Origin: GCA-2705995 sp965661625
Lineage (GTDB): Bacteria > Bacteroidota > Bacteroidia > Flavobacteriales_G > Salibacteraceae
Assembly: GCA_965661625.1 (NCBI GenBank)
Contig: CBFIEM010000009.1
Coordinates: forward strand, 87,135 to 151,134
Direction: 5' to 3'
DNA length: 64,000 nucleotides
The translations under genes and the position numbers were made by a program. Under the pieces are notes generated by a model. That model was not told where the DNA came from and ran no database searches. It saw nothing but the letters and a program-made list of their open reading frames with translations. Below are positions 1 through 9,410 of the stretch, piece by piece. Numbering within the stretch: the stretch's first letter is position 1; each line of letters begins with the position of its first letter.

Positions 1-2968
1 TTCGAATGGTTCGAATGAACTGCTGTTGTTCTTTAGTAAGCTCGGTACTTTGTAAAAGCGATGTCATGCCTAAAACACCATTTAACGGTGTTCTAATTTC
101 ATGACTCATCGTAGCTAAAAATTCCGACTTTGATTGCGCAGACTGTAATGCTTTTTGGCGGGCGATTTCTAAGTCTTTTTGTTTCTTAATCAAATCGGTT
201 ATGTCCTTTGTTACACAAACAAAACCATCTACATTATTATTTTCTTTAAATATGGGATTGAAGTAGACTTCTGAAGACCGCATGTGCTTGCCTTTTTTGC
301 CATTATCAATCCTTACTTGAAACTTACGGCCCTTTAACGCCCGTTTAAAATGAGGCTCCCAGACTTCTCTATTTTTCGCCGGAATTTTGTCCAAGATGTT
401 ATTTCCTTTTTGAAGTGTAAAACCGAACTTATTCTCAATTAAATTGAGGTAATTATCATTTGCTTCTATAAGCTTACCAGACTCGTCAACAGAAAAAATG
501 ATGTCATCGGTATTTTCAATTAAGGCTAAAATATTGGACCTACTCAATTCAAGTTCTCGAGATTTTTGGGTAACCAGTACCTGAAGTTCTTGTTGTCTAG
601 TTCGAGTGCGGTGATTTGCAAATCTCCATATACCAATGATCAGAAGCAAGGATAAAATAACAACCAGTATGTAGAACGAAGGCTGTAACCAAAAGGGTGC
701 AAGAACAGTAAACTTGTAGGAATTAATATACCCACTATCTGAGCCAACTTTTCGTGTCCTGATATTTAAGGTGTAATCTCCAGGGTTGAGTGTAGTAAAG
801 GAAATGGTTTTGTCATCATCAATGAGTATCCACTCCTCATCAAATCCATCAATTAAGTATTCTAAAATAATATTCTGCTCGTTATTAAAGATTGGTGAAG
901 CAGTCTGGAATTCGAGTCGTTTAAAATTATAATTCAACCTGAATGGTCGGACTTCATGAAGCGGTATCCCATCAATTAGAATTTGCGTAACAATCGCGCT
1001 TGAAATCGAATACTCTGGAACGCTATTCGGGTTGAATATTACGAGGCCATCAACAGAAGGAAGAAAAAACCGATTTTGATAGATGAACCCTGTATTTTGA
1101 AATCCACCATTGAATTCATCAACTTCTAATCCATTCTCATGGCCATAATGTGAGCATTCTATACCTGTCCTTTTTCCTTTAAAGTAATCGACTAAAAGAG
1201 TTGAATCAATAGCGAAAATCCCAGAGTTACAGGTTATCCAGTATTTGCCATCGTATTCAGCAATCCAAGACACAACGTTGTCATACAAACCATTCTCTTT
1301 GGTTAAAGAAGCCAAGGTGTCACCTTGCCATAAGTACAATCCGCCTCCATAGGATCCAAACCACATTCGTCCTGCTTGATCTTGATATATGTAGCGAAAG
1401 TTATTTTGATCTATGTTGTTATTCTCTGAGTTAAACTGATGTAGCCTTTCTCCATCATACATAAGAACCCCGCGGTTTGTAGTAAACCAAAGCGTATCCC
1501 CAACTTGTTTAATTGCATTGGTTAATACACTGGGGTAAGAAAGGCTGTCTTTTAAGTGTGTAAACGTCGAAGTTTTATAATCAAATACTCTGACGCCGTC
1601 GTAACTTCCCACTGCCAGCTTGCGGCTTGAGAGTTGGCAGAAACTCAGGTTTGTATTTGTGTGGATGTCTGTTGTATTTCCCTTCGAATACTGATATTTT
1701 TTTTTGTCCGGGGAAACCATTGTTATGGAGGAGCCATAGCTTCCTATCCACATGTTTCCATACATGTCTTTATGGATATTCCATGCGCAGCCACCACCTT
1801 CAGCGTCATTGGCATATGGAACGTTAGGATTGTTCAGAGAAACGTGGCTGATTTCCCCTTCTTTTAGGTCAACCCTTATGGCTCCTTTGCAAGAAGGGGC
1901 TATCCAAAAAACAGAGTCGGACTCGAGGTTAAGCCCAACAATACTCTCACCAGAATAAGTTGACGGTAGCGGAAACTTTTCAAATAGTTTAGGGCGAATG
2001 AGGCTTAACCCCATGTTGTCTGTTCCAACCCAAATATTCCCGTTTTTATCTTCAAAAAGTGACCTTACATTGTGACTGCTCAACCCTTCATTTGGAGTTA
2101 TTAAGTTAGAGTTTCCACCTTGATTCATTACGTAAAGACCATTGACAATACTGAGCCAAAAGGAGCCATTCCTATCTCGAATACCAACTCGTCCTGTTGA
2201 TCGTAGGTTCTCATGATAACCACTAATGGAATGAATTTCTCGATTCTTATCGATAATGAAATATTCAATACCATTGGTAAACAATACCGAATCTGAAGAA
2301 AGGTTTTTGATGTAAATAATTCGCTCATCATCCTTGTAGTTTGACGTAGTGCCATCATGAAATGTGAATAACCCACCACTAGTGGCAAAGTATGCGGTTT
2401 TACTCTCACTGTTGTAGGCAAAGTTGTGCACGCCCGGCATGACGTCTTCAAAGTCTTTTACCAATTTGAATTCGTTATTTCTAAAGCAATAAAGCTGATT
2501 GGAGACGCATATGAGGGGATTGCCCGATTCGTCGAGCTCAAGTCCTTGAAGAACTTGTAAAAAATTGGGTAATTTATAAGAAGTAAAAAGTCCGTTGTGA
2601 AGTTTTACTAAGTATCCATCTGAACTACTAGCCCATATGATTCCATTATTTCCGAGACATGCGTCCTCAAATCGAGAGCCATACAAATTTGGGTTAGTCT
2701 TATTATCGAATTTCTCAAAATGAGTGCCATCAAAGCGAGCTATTCCTTCATTGGTGAAAACCCAGATAAAGCCTTCGTTATCTTGAAGGATAGCGTTAAT
2801 GGTGTTCTGAGGCAAACCGTCACTTGTTGTCCAGCTTGTAATTTCAAAATTTAATTCAGATTCAAGCTTATAATCCCATGTCTTTTTACTGTAAGGAACT
2901 TGACCAATCGCTAAATTGTGACAGCAGAGGTATGCCAGCAAGAGTACGTAAGCGATTAGGTTTTTCAT
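1..2968 (-). CDS. Propeller-type sensor histidine kinase (HTCS-like), C-terminus cut by window edge
   Basis: This is a membrane sensor kinase that would read a periplasmic ligand and phosphorylate a response regulator. The start at 2968 begins a signal peptide (MKNLIAYVLLLAYLCC). A long periplasmic part follows with two-component-propeller type repeats (for example WTTSDGLPQNTINAI and GFIWVFTNEGIARFDG), then a Y_Y_Y-like domain around residues 670-755. One membrane helix lies at about residues 757-780 (YILVVILSLLLIIGIW), then a short coiled coil and a PAS domain at about 800-930. A HisKA box (FLATMSHEIRTPLNG) places the phospho-accepting His at codon 101-103. The reading frame stays open to the left edge, so the ATPase and any receiver/AraC domain lie outside. 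Such kinases often control polysaccharide-use loci, but none is visible here, so the ligand is unknown. Confidence 0.9.
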   Translation of the reverse strand, partial: MKNLIAYVLLLAYLCCHNLAIGQVPYSKKTWDYKLESELNFEITSWTTSDGLPQNTINAILQDNEGFIWVFTNEGIARFDGTHFEKFDNKTNPNLYGSRFEDACLGNNGIIWASSSDGYLVKLHNGLFTSYKLPNFLQVLQGLELDESGNPLICVSNQLYCFRNNEFKLVKDFEDVMPGVHNFAYNSESKTAYFATSGGLFTFHDGTTSNYKDDERIIYIKNLSSDSVLFTNGIEYFIIDKNREIHSISGYHENLRSTGRVGIRDRNGSFWLSIVNGLYVMNQGGNSNLITPNEGLSSHNVRSLFEDKNGNIWVGTDNMGLSLIRPKLFEKFPLPSTYSGESIVGLNLESDSVFWIAPSCKGAIRVDLKEGEISHVSLNNPNVPYANDAEGGGCAWNIHKDMYGNMWIGSYGSSITMVSPDKKKYQYSKGNTTDIHTNTNLSFCQLSSRKLAVGSYDGVRVFDYKTSTFTHLKDSLSYPSVLTNAIKQVGDTLWFTTNRGVLMYDGERLHQFNSENNNIDQNNFRYIYQDQAGRMWFGSYGGGLYLWQGDTLASLTKENGLYDNVVSWIAEYDGKYWITCNSGIFAIDSTLLVDYFKGKRTGIECSHYGHENGLEVDEFNGGFQNTGFIYQNRFFLPSVDGLVIFNPNSVPEYSISSAIVTQILIDGIPLHEVRPFRLNYNFKRLEFQTASPIFNNEQNIILEYLIDGFDEEWILIDDDKTISFTTLNPGDYTLNIRTRKVGSDSGYINSYKFTVLAPFWLQPSFYILVVILSLLLIIGIWRFANHRTRTRQQELQVLVTQKSRELELSRSNILALIENTDDIIFSVDESGKLIEANDNYLNLIENKFGFTLQKGNNILDKIPAKNREVWEPHFKRALKGRKFQVRIDNGKKGKHMRSSEVYFNPIFKENNNVDGFVCVTKDITDLIKKQKDLEIARQKALQSAQSKSEFLATMSHEIRTPLNGVLGMTSLLQSTELTKEQQQFIRTIR

Positions 2969-3004
2969 TGTGTTTTGAAAATTAATAAATAAGATCTCTA
3001 CAAA

Positions 3005-3877
3005 CTAGCGCCGAATGCGGTAATTCTTGTATTCACCTATCCTTACACCAAATAAGCGCTCTAAAGCGTAAAGAAACCACCCTTTGGCATTGAAGTTTTT
3101 CTTACTCAGGTCAAATTGGAAATCCCAATTTTTAGTTGATACCCGATGTAACATAACAGCTGGATGTGTTCCTTCAAATTTTGCTAAACTGTCAATTCCT
3201 GAATAATCGAAATGTTCCGACTGGCCAACCATTCGCTCAACGGTTACATCGTCGTGCCAAAATTTATGAAACTGTTTCTGTTTGTCAAGTTGCTTTTCGG
3301 GAGGCTTGACCCACCCGTAGTGATAAACAAATGCACCAACGGGCTTGACCCAGAGTTTCTCACCATTCTTACGAAATCCTTGTGCATCTTTATATGAACG
3401 TATGGATTTGTCGTTTCTAATTACGCGAACCTCCTTGCGGTACCACTTTCTGGAGTCGCCTTCATAATTATATGAGCCATAAAAGTGTTTGTAGTTAAAT
3501 AGAAGTCCTTCGACCTGTTGGTTATTCAGGTGTTCTAGCATGCACGTTTTAATTGAGGCAAGGTACTTTTCATGCACTACTTCATCTCCCTGAATGTAAA
3601 AACACCAATCATAATGCTCAGGGATTGCATCGAATGCTTTATTGGTCTCTTCGGCAAGCACAGTTCCACCTTCACGCCGCTTCAAATTCCACTTGGTTTT
3701 AACAATGTTAATTTTAGCTGACTCGATAGATTCAATTAAATCTAATGTTTCATCTTCAGACTCTCCAACAGCAACATAAAATTCATCACAGATTGGCAGA
3801 ATGGACGTAATTGCCTCTTTGATGGGGTAGTCAAAAAGTACTGCATTTCGCACTATCGTGAATCCAGCAACTTTCAT
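3005..3877 (-). CDS. Family 2-like glycosyltransferase
   Basis: This is a predicted cytoplasmic GT-A fold glycosyltransferase of 290 residues. The N-terminus MKVAGFTIVRNA with later ICDEFYVAVGESEDET resembles the nucleotide-sugar binding start of GT2 proteins. YIQGDEVVHEK near residue 95 fits the acidic metal/donor-binding motif. The C-terminal third is aromatic and basic (KPVGAFVYHYGWVKPP). No membrane segment or signal peptide is visible. It begins one base after the purB stop on the same strand, so it is probably co-transcribed with purB, although no pathway link follows from that. Donor and acceptor cannot be predicted. It may make part of a surface glycan. Confidence 0.75.
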   Translation of the reverse strand: MKVAGFTIVRNAVLFDYPIKEAITSILPICDEFYVAVGESEDETLDLIESIESAKINIVKTKWNLKRREGGTVLAEETNKAFDAIPEHYDWCFYIQGDEVVHEKYLASIKTCMLEHLNNQQVEGLLFNYKHFYGSYNYEGDSRKWYRKEVRVIRNDKSIRSYKDAQGFRKNGEKLWVKPVGAFVYHYGWVKPPEKQLDKQKQFHKFWHDDVTVERMVGQSEHFDYSGIDSLAKFEGTHPAVMLHRVSTKNWDFQFDLSKKNFNAKGWFLYALERLFGVRIGEYKNYRIRR

Positions 3878-3878
3878 A

Positions 3879-5240
3879 TTATGGGTTTACCAGTTGAATA
3901 CCAGTGTAATTGTAGGGTGAAATGGTTTTTAGTTGTCTTTTTAATTCATCACTTATTGATAAGGAATCAATAAACTCAGCCAATGTATCTTGTGTAATAG
4001 TTGAATTAGTGCGGGTAAGGCCCTTTAAAGCTTCATAGGGTTTTGGATACCCTTCGCGCCTCAAAATAGTTTGAATCGCTTCCGCTACAACTGCCCAATT
4101 GCGTTCTAAATCTGCATCGATTTGATTGCGATTAAGAACGAGTTTACCCAATCCTTTAACTGTTGACTGTACAGCGATTAGAACATGGCTAAATGGACTT
4201 CCAATATTTCTCAGAACGGTACTATCTGTTAAGTCGCGCTGTAACCTAGAAATAGGCAACTTAATGCTAAAATGGTCGAACAAGCAATTTGCTATACCTA
4301 AATTTCCTTCGGCATTCTCAAAGTCAATCGGGTTCACTTTATGCGGCATTGCACTGGAACCAACCTCCCCATCTTTTATCTTTTGCTTGAAATAATCCAT
4401 TGCGATGTATTGCCAAACATCACGGTTAAAGTCTATTAGGATCGTGTTAATTCGTATCATGGTGTGACACAAGTACGCTAGGCCATCATAGTGCTCTATT
4501 TGTGTAGTTGTTTGTTGTCGCTCAAGGCCAAGCTTATCCTGCATAAAAGTATTCGCAAAAGAAACCCAATCATGTTCTGGAAAGGCAATGTGGTGGGCAT
4601 TGAAATTACCAGTTGCACCGCCAAATTTACCCTGCATTTTAAATGCATTCAGATCGTCTAATTGACGCTTGAGTCGTTCCGAAAACACCTGAAATTCCTT
4701 GCCTAAACGCGTCGGTGAAGCTGGCTGTCCATGCGTTTTAGCAAGCATTGGGATATCCTTCCATTCATTAGCCAGCTCCTGAACCTTTTGCATTAAGCGA
4801 GTTAGCTCAGGAATAATGATATCCTTGAGAGCTGCTTGAATACTCATGGGCACAGCTGTGTTGTTGATGTCTTGAGATGTGAGTCCAAAATGAACAAACT
4901 CAAGGTGTTTATGGAGGTTTAGTTTCTCAAACCCTTGCTTTACGAAATATTCAACTGCTTTTACATCGTGATTTGTAACGCGTTCCGTTTCTTTAATTTC
5001 TTGAGCATCAGATGGCGAAAAATTGAGGTATATCGCACGCATGGCGTTTTTTTGATCATTATCTAGGCTTAGACCAGAAATGACTTTATTTTCAGCCAAT
5101 GCGATGAAATATTCCACTTCAACCATAGTCCGGTATTTGAACAATGCGAATTCAGAAAAGTAATCTGCGAGCTGTACTGTTTTACTATGGTACCTGCCAT
5201 CGATTGGAGAGATAGCTGTGAGCGCTTCTAGTTGATGCAT
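3879..5240 (-). CDS. purB: Adenylosuccinate lyase
   Basis: It catalyses two fumarate-releasing steps of purine synthesis: SAICAR to AICAR and adenylosuccinate to AMP. At 453 residues it matches the E. coli-type enzyme. The fumarase/aspartase superfamily signature GSSAMPHKVNPIDFENAEGN is present and carries the mobile catalytic serine. EFVHFGLTSQDINNTA and LAKTHGQPASPTRLGKE form the other active-site regions. The start at 5240 is followed by the expected MHQLEALTAISPIDGRYHSK. A TACTTTTG box on the minus strand at 5274-5267 lies just upstream and is a plausible -7 element. The gene runs straight into the glycosyltransferase at 3877 with one base between them. Identification is secure. Confidence 0.97.
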   Translation of the reverse strand: MHQLEALTAISPIDGRYHSKTVQLADYFSEFALFKYRTMVEVEYFIALAENKVISGLSLDNDQKNAMRAIYLNFSPSDAQEIKETERVTNHDVKAVEYFVKQGFEKLNLHKHLEFVHFGLTSQDINNTAVPMSIQAALKDIIIPELTRLMQKVQELANEWKDIPMLAKTHGQPASPTRLGKEFQVFSERLKRQLDDLNAFKMQGKFGGATGNFNAHHIAFPEHDWVSFANTFMQDKLGLERQQTTTQIEHYDGLAYLCHTMIRINTILIDFNRDVWQYIAMDYFKQKIKDGEVGSSAMPHKVNPIDFENAEGNLGIANCLFDHFSIKLPISRLQRDLTDSTVLRNIGSPFSHVLIAVQSTVKGLGKLVLNRNQIDADLERNWAVVAEAIQTILRREGYPKPYEALKGLTRTNSTITQDTLAEFIDSLSISDELKRQLKTISPYNYTGIQLVNP

Positions 5241-5266
5241 AAAATGCAGTTTGAATTATTAAAGGA

Positions 5267-5274
5267 CAAAAGTA
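5267..5274 (-). promoter_or_regulatory. Candidate -7 box for purB
   Basis: Reading the minus strand, TACTTTTG matches the Bacteroidota -7 consensus TAnnTTTG and ends 26 bases before the purB ATG. I found no TTG at the usual 17-23 base distance upstream, so only half of the promoter is supported. Confidence 0.4.
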
Positions 5275-5367
5275 ACATTCCAACCTATTCTTCTTTTGAA
5301 TCGAAATGCATAATATTTGCGAATCGGATACTTTTATAAGCAACCATCTTCTAAAATTCCGTTTTTA

Positions 5368-5946
5368 ATGTATCACAAGATGATAGCGCAAGAAAAAAGT
5401 GAACTATTAGATGTCATAGAAGCCTGTAAATCTGGGGACCGTAAGGCTCAGCACCAGATTTATAAGATGCTGTATGGTAAGATGTTAGGTGCTTGTATGC
5501 GGTATGCTAGTGATGTTGATGAAGCAAAAGATATGCTTCAAGATGGCTTTATAAAGGTGTTCTCTAACCTTGAGAAATATAATGGAGAAGGATCTTTTGA
5601 AGGCTGGGTAAGAAGAATCGTTGTTAATACTTCGATTGATGCTTTACGAAAAAGAAAGAATGTTCGGTTTTATTCACTTGACGACTCAGAATACGAATGG
5701 TTGGAAGATGAGGGAGATGGGGAGATACGGTGGAATCAGACATTAATAAATGAAACTGAACGCGTTATGAAAGCTGTAAACGCATTAAGTCCAGCTTACA
5801 GAACTGTGTTCAACCTGTATGTAATAGAAGGCTATCAGCACAATGAGATTGCAGAAATGCTCGGAATAAGTACAGGAACAAGTAAATCGAATTTGGCGAA
5901 AGCTAAAATGAATTTGAAAAATGCGCTTGGAGCGTTCAAACATTAA
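5368..5946 (+). CDS. ECF-type RNA polymerase sigma factor
   Basis: This is a sigma-70 family regulator that would direct RNA polymerase to a small regulon. Region 2 is seen as YGKMLGACMRYASDVDEAKDMLQDGFIKVF with FEGWVRRIVVNTSIDALRKR. Region 4 is seen as ALSPAYRTVFNLYVIEGYQHNEIAEMLGISTGTSKSNLAKAKMNLK, a helix-turn-helix ending in the ECF-typical SKSNLAKAK. The start is uncertain: ATG 5368 (192 residues) or ATG 5380 (188 residues). A TTG further upstream only adds non-conserved residues. The stop at 5946 is one base before the next ATG, and that gene encodes a single-pass membrane protein shaped like an anti-sigma partner. It is divergent from purB. The target genes are unknown. Confidence 0.92.
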   Translation: MYHKMIAQEKSELLDVIEACKSGDRKAQHQIYKMLYGKMLGACMRYASDVDEAKDMLQDGFIKVFSNLEKYNGEGSFEGWVRRIVVNTSIDALRKRKNVRFYSLDDSEYEWLEDEGDGEIRWNQTLINETERVMKAVNALSPAYRTVFNLYVIEGYQHNEIAEMLGISTGTSKSNLAKAKMNLKNALGAFKH

Positions 5947-5947
5947 T

Positions 5948-7219
5948 ATGAATACAACGAATAAATACGACGAATTTGAGCAAGCTGTTCGGGATTCTAT
6001 AAGTGATTTCGAAATGCCCTATGAGTCTTCGGAATGGACTAGGCTGGAGAAAAAGCTTGATCAAAAAGCAACAACTAAATCAACGAACACTTTGAAATAC
6101 TTCGTTGGTTCAATTGCTATTATCGCTGCTTCGGCATCGCTTTTCTTTTGGAACACAACAACCCCTGATGCTGCTGAGTCCGTTCCTCAGAATCCTGCAG
6201 TTGACCGGATAGAACTGCAGGCAGAGCAAATAGCAGAAGAGTCAGGTAATCCTATCGCTTCTGATGAAACCCCTGCAGATCTTGTTGAACAACCGCAACA
6301 AAGCACTACTGAAACCGGTGCCGTAAATCAGAAGGTTGAAGGAAATGTGTACAAACAGTCAGATTTCTCACCTAATGCAACGAAGTCAGTTGAGCAAGTT
6401 GAACAGGATAAACCAAGTAATGACTTACAGGAAGTACAAGCTTTACCAACGGATAAAGTTACCTCACCAATAAAAATTCAACCAATTAGAACGCGAATCT
6501 GTCGAGGAGAGAATGCATCATTTGAGTTGCGCAATGGTGGCATTGCCAAGTGGTATGTGAATGGAACACTTGCGGAAGAAGCGCGTGTGTTGGAACTCAA
6601 TTTTGATGAGGCTGGCGAAGTAATGTTGAAGGCGGAACACACTGCTGAGAAGTCAGTGTTTGATGAGTTAACCATTCGTGTGAATGAGTCACCAGAAGCA
6701 GATTTTTCTGTAGATCAGGCAACGTATAATAGCGTTCCCAAATTTAAATTTACTTCTAGAGCCATTGATGCTACTGTTTGGCGTTGGGATTTTGGTACGA
6801 CCTCTTATGCATATGCGTTTGAAAGAGACACGGAGAAACTTTTTCAAACTGCTGGCACATACACGGTCACGCATTATGTAGAAAATGAGTTTGGCTGTGG
6901 TGATAGCATTTCTCAGCTAGTGTATGTGGATAAAGACTACAATTTACTCGCCCCGAATTCTTTCAGTCCGAATGGTGACGGATTAAACGAAACATGGATA
7001 CCAGCAGCTTTGCTTGAAGGTAACCATGAGTTTACCTTAGCGGTATCAGATGTAAATAACAATGTGATTTATAGAGCTACATCTAAAGATAATCCTTGGG
7101 ATGGTTCTGTTAGAGGGAGAGTTGCTCAGCGTGGAGAGTATTTCTTCTGGAGAGCTGTAGTGCGTTATCCTGAAGGAGATGTGCATGAATACGGAGGTAA
7201 AATCACGGTAATCGATTAA
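5948..7219 (+). CDS. Membrane-anchored PKD/gliding-type C-terminal domain protein, putative anti-sigma partner
   Basis: This 423-residue protein follows the sigma gene by one base. Residues 1-49 are cytoplasmic and contain SSEWTRLEKKLD, a W-x2-LE-x2-L pattern often seen in short sigma-linked Bacteroidota proteins. Residues 51-68 (YFVGSIAIIAASASLFFW) form one membrane helix, so no cleavable signal peptide is expected. A Glu/Gln/Thr-rich linker follows to about residue 170, then an Ig-like piece, then a PKD-like domain (WRWDFGTTSYAY, AGTYTVTHYVENEFGCGDS). The last ~95 residues start NSFSPNGDGLNETWIP and are a gliding-motility-associated (type B-like T9SS) C-terminal domain. I infer a role in sensing envelope state and holding the sigma factor. 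Both parts of that role are unproven. Confidence 0.75.
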   Translation: MNTTNKYDEFEQAVRDSISDFEMPYESSEWTRLEKKLDQKATTKSTNTLKYFVGSIAIIAASASLFFWNTTTPDAAESVPQNPAVDRIELQAEQIAEESGNPIASDETPADLVEQPQQSTTETGAVNQKVEGNVYKQSDFSPNATKSVEQVEQDKPSNDLQEVQALPTDKVTSPIKIQPIRTRICRGENASFELRNGGIAKWYVNGTLAEEARVLELNFDEAGEVMLKAEHTAEKSVFDELTIRVNESPEADFSVDQATYNSVPKFKFTSRAIDATVWRWDFGTTSYAYAFERDTEKLFQTAGTYTVTHYVENEFGCGDSISQLVYVDKDYNLLAPNSFSPNGDGLNETWIPAALLEGNHEFTLAVSDVNNNVIYRATSKDNPWDGSVRGRVAQRGEYFFWRAVVRYPEGDVHEYGGKITVID

Positions 7220-7250
7220 TAGTAGGAAAGCACAAAGTGTAGAAACAAAA

Positions 7251-7279
7251 AAGCCTCAGGATTTCCTGAGGCTTTTTTT
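7251..7279. terminator. Bidirectional intrinsic terminator
   Basis: A perfect 10-bp stem AAGCCTCAGG / CCTGAGGCTT with a 4-base loop has an A-run on its left and a T-run on its right. It sits between the converging anti-sigma-like gene and gyrB and can serve both strands. Confidence 0.9.
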
Positions 7280-7295
7280 ATGATGTTAGCGATGA

Positions 7296-9263
7296 CTACA
7301 CGTCAATGTTAGCATATTTCGCATGCTTCTCAATGAACTCCCTCCTCGGCGGCACATCGTCGCCCATAAGCATTGAGAAGATACGATCTGCTTCAGCACC
7401 ACTTTGAATGGTTACTTGACGTAACGTGCGGAATTCTGGATTCATTGTAGTATCCCAAAGCTGAGAAGCATTCATTTCCCCAAGCCCCTTGTAGCGTTGA
7501 ACAGAAACGCTGCTTTCGCTTCCTTTTCCTTTAAGTTCACCAATAAGGTTATCGCGCTCTGCATCATCCCATGCGTACTCCTGTTGTCCACCTTTTTTAA
7601 CAAGGTACAACGGAGGAGTTGCAATGTAGATGTGTCCTCCTTCAATAAGGTCGCGCATGTAACGGAAGAAAAATGTTAGGATTAACGTTTGTATGTGGCT
7701 TCCATCTACATCGGCATCACACATGATGATGATCTTATGGTACCTAAGTCCTACAATATTAAGCGCTTTGCTGTCATCTTCAGTTCCAACTTTTACACCT
7801 AGAGCCGTATAGATATTCTTGATTTCTTCGTTTTCAAAGATTTTATGTTGCATTGCTTTCTCAACATTCAAAATCTTACCCCTTAGCGGCATAATTGCTT
7901 GGAAGTCGCGATCTCGACCTTGTTTTGCAGTTCCACCTGCTGAATCTCCCTCAACTAAGTACAACTCACAATCTTCGGCTTTCCGCGAAGCACAATCGGC
8001 TAGTTTACCAGGAAGACTTGATCCTGACATCACATTTTTTCGCTGAACCATTTCACGTGCTTTCTTCGCAGCGTGTCGTGCTTGAGCAGCTAAAATTACC
8101 TTTTGAACAATAGTTTTAGCATCCTTTGGATTTTCTTCTAAGTAATTTGCTAACATTTCGCTAACAGCCTGCGAAACAGGTGCAGTTACTTCTCGGTTTC
8201 CAAGTTTAGTTTTTGTCTGACCTTCAAATTGTGGCTCAGCAACCTTAACAGATATTACAGCCGTAAGTCCTTCTCTAAAATCATCACCGTTAATTTCAAA
8301 TTTCAGTTTCTCTAGTAGACCACTTTCGTCTGCATACTTTTTTAACTGAGTGGTAAGGCCTCTTCTAAATCCAGAGAGGTGTGTACCTCCTTCATGTGTA
8401 TTGATGTTATTCACGTATGCGTGAAGGTTCTCGGCATAGCTATTATTATAAACCATAGCAACTTCTACCGGTATGCCATCTTTTTCACCTTCTACATAAA
8501 TCACATCTTGAATGATGGGTTCACGGTTCTTGTCTAAGAACTCAACAAACTCTTTTAACCCACCTTCAGAAAAGAAAACATTTGAAATGCTATTACCCTC
8601 CTCATCTGCATGACGTTTGTCAGCAAGCGTAATGGTAATTCCTTTATTTAGGTATGCCAGTTCACGCATTCTGTTTTCAAGAATGTCGTAGCTGTATACT
8701 GTAGTTTCAAAAATTGAGGTATCTGGCTTAAAGGTAACCTGAGTTCCTGTTTTGTCTGTTGTTCCAATTTCCTCTATTTCAATAGTTGGAACACCAATTT
8801 TATAGGTTTGACGGTAGATTTTGCCTTTACGATGAACAATGGCCTCCAAATCTTCGGAAAGTGCATTAACACAGGAAACACCCACACCGTGAAGTCCACC
8901 GGATACTTTATAAGTGTCTTTGTCAAATTTACCACCGGCGTGAAGCACGGTCATAACTACTTCGAGAGCAGATTTTTTCTCCTTTTCGTGATAATCAGTT
9001 GGGATACCACGTCCATTATCCATTACGGTAATGGAGTTATCCTCGTTAATGGTTACATCAATCGTATCGCAATAGCCAGCTAAAGCTTCATCGATCGAAT
9101 TATCTACTACTTCATAAACCAAATGGTGAAGCCCTTTGACACCGACATCCCCGATATACATTGCTGGACGTTTACGTACAGCTTCAAGTCCTTCAAGAAC
9201 CTGAATATTACTCGCAGAATAATCTTTTTTGTCGATTGGCTGGCCTCCTGTTTCTTCGCTCAT
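7296..9263 (-). CDS. gyrB: DNA gyrase subunit B
   Basis: This is the ATPase subunit of the type II topoisomerase that introduces negative supercoils, together with GyrA (not in the window). At 655 residues it matches Bacteroidota GyrB without the long insertion of E. coli. The GHKL ATPase part includes EVVDNSIDEALAGYCDTI, DNGRGIP and GGLHGVGVSCVNALS. The transducer lies in the middle. The TOPRIM motif EGDSAGGTAKQGRDR is near residue 440 with the DADVDGSHI metal site. The C-terminal end holds QRYKGLGEMNASQLWDTTM. ParE is the alternative, but the QRYKGLGEMN tail and overall match favour GyrB. A TATTTTTG box lies 49 bases upstream. The gene ends at a bidirectional terminator. Confidence 0.97.
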   Translation of the reverse strand: MSEETGGQPIDKKDYSASNIQVLEGLEAVRKRPAMYIGDVGVKGLHHLVYEVVDNSIDEALAGYCDTIDVTINEDNSITVMDNGRGIPTDYHEKEKKSALEVVMTVLHAGGKFDKDTYKVSGGLHGVGVSCVNALSEDLEAIVHRKGKIYRQTYKIGVPTIEIEEIGTTDKTGTQVTFKPDTSIFETTVYSYDILENRMRELAYLNKGITITLADKRHADEEGNSISNVFFSEGGLKEFVEFLDKNREPIIQDVIYVEGEKDGIPVEVAMVYNNSYAENLHAYVNNINTHEGGTHLSGFRRGLTTQLKKYADESGLLEKLKFEINGDDFREGLTAVISVKVAEPQFEGQTKTKLGNREVTAPVSQAVSEMLANYLEENPKDAKTIVQKVILAAQARHAAKKAREMVQRKNVMSGSSLPGKLADCASRKAEDCELYLVEGDSAGGTAKQGRDRDFQAIMPLRGKILNVEKAMQHKIFENEEIKNIYTALGVKVGTEDDSKALNIVGLRYHKIIIMCDADVDGSHIQTLILTFFFRYMRDLIEGGHIYIATPPLYLVKKGGQQEYAWDDAERDNLIGELKGKGSESSVSVQRYKGLGEMNASQLWDTTMNPEFRTLRQVTIQSGAEADRIFSMLMGDDVPPRREFIEKHAKYANIDV

Positions 9264-9311
9264 AAAATGCTTCTTTAAATCACGTATATCTCAGGCAGAA
9301 TGCGCCTTAAA

Positions 9312-9319
9312 CAAAAATA
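9312..9319 (-). promoter_or_regulatory. Candidate -7 box for gyrB
   Basis: TATTTTTG on the minus strand fits TAnnTTTG and lies about 49 bases before the gyrB ATG. No TTG at correct spacing was found, so support is partial. Confidence 0.35.
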
Positions 9320-9410
9320 ACACATTGCAGCGGTCAGTCTGGATTAGAGTAGGTGGTTTCAGGCGAACTTATTAACAGGTAATCAACATGAGAATTGATG
9401 GGTTCTAGGT

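Noticed and set aside
1627..1958. Cluster of small plus-strand open frames in the first 2 kb
   Set aside because: They overlap each other and lie inside the sensor kinase gene on the other strand. They show no family resemblance.
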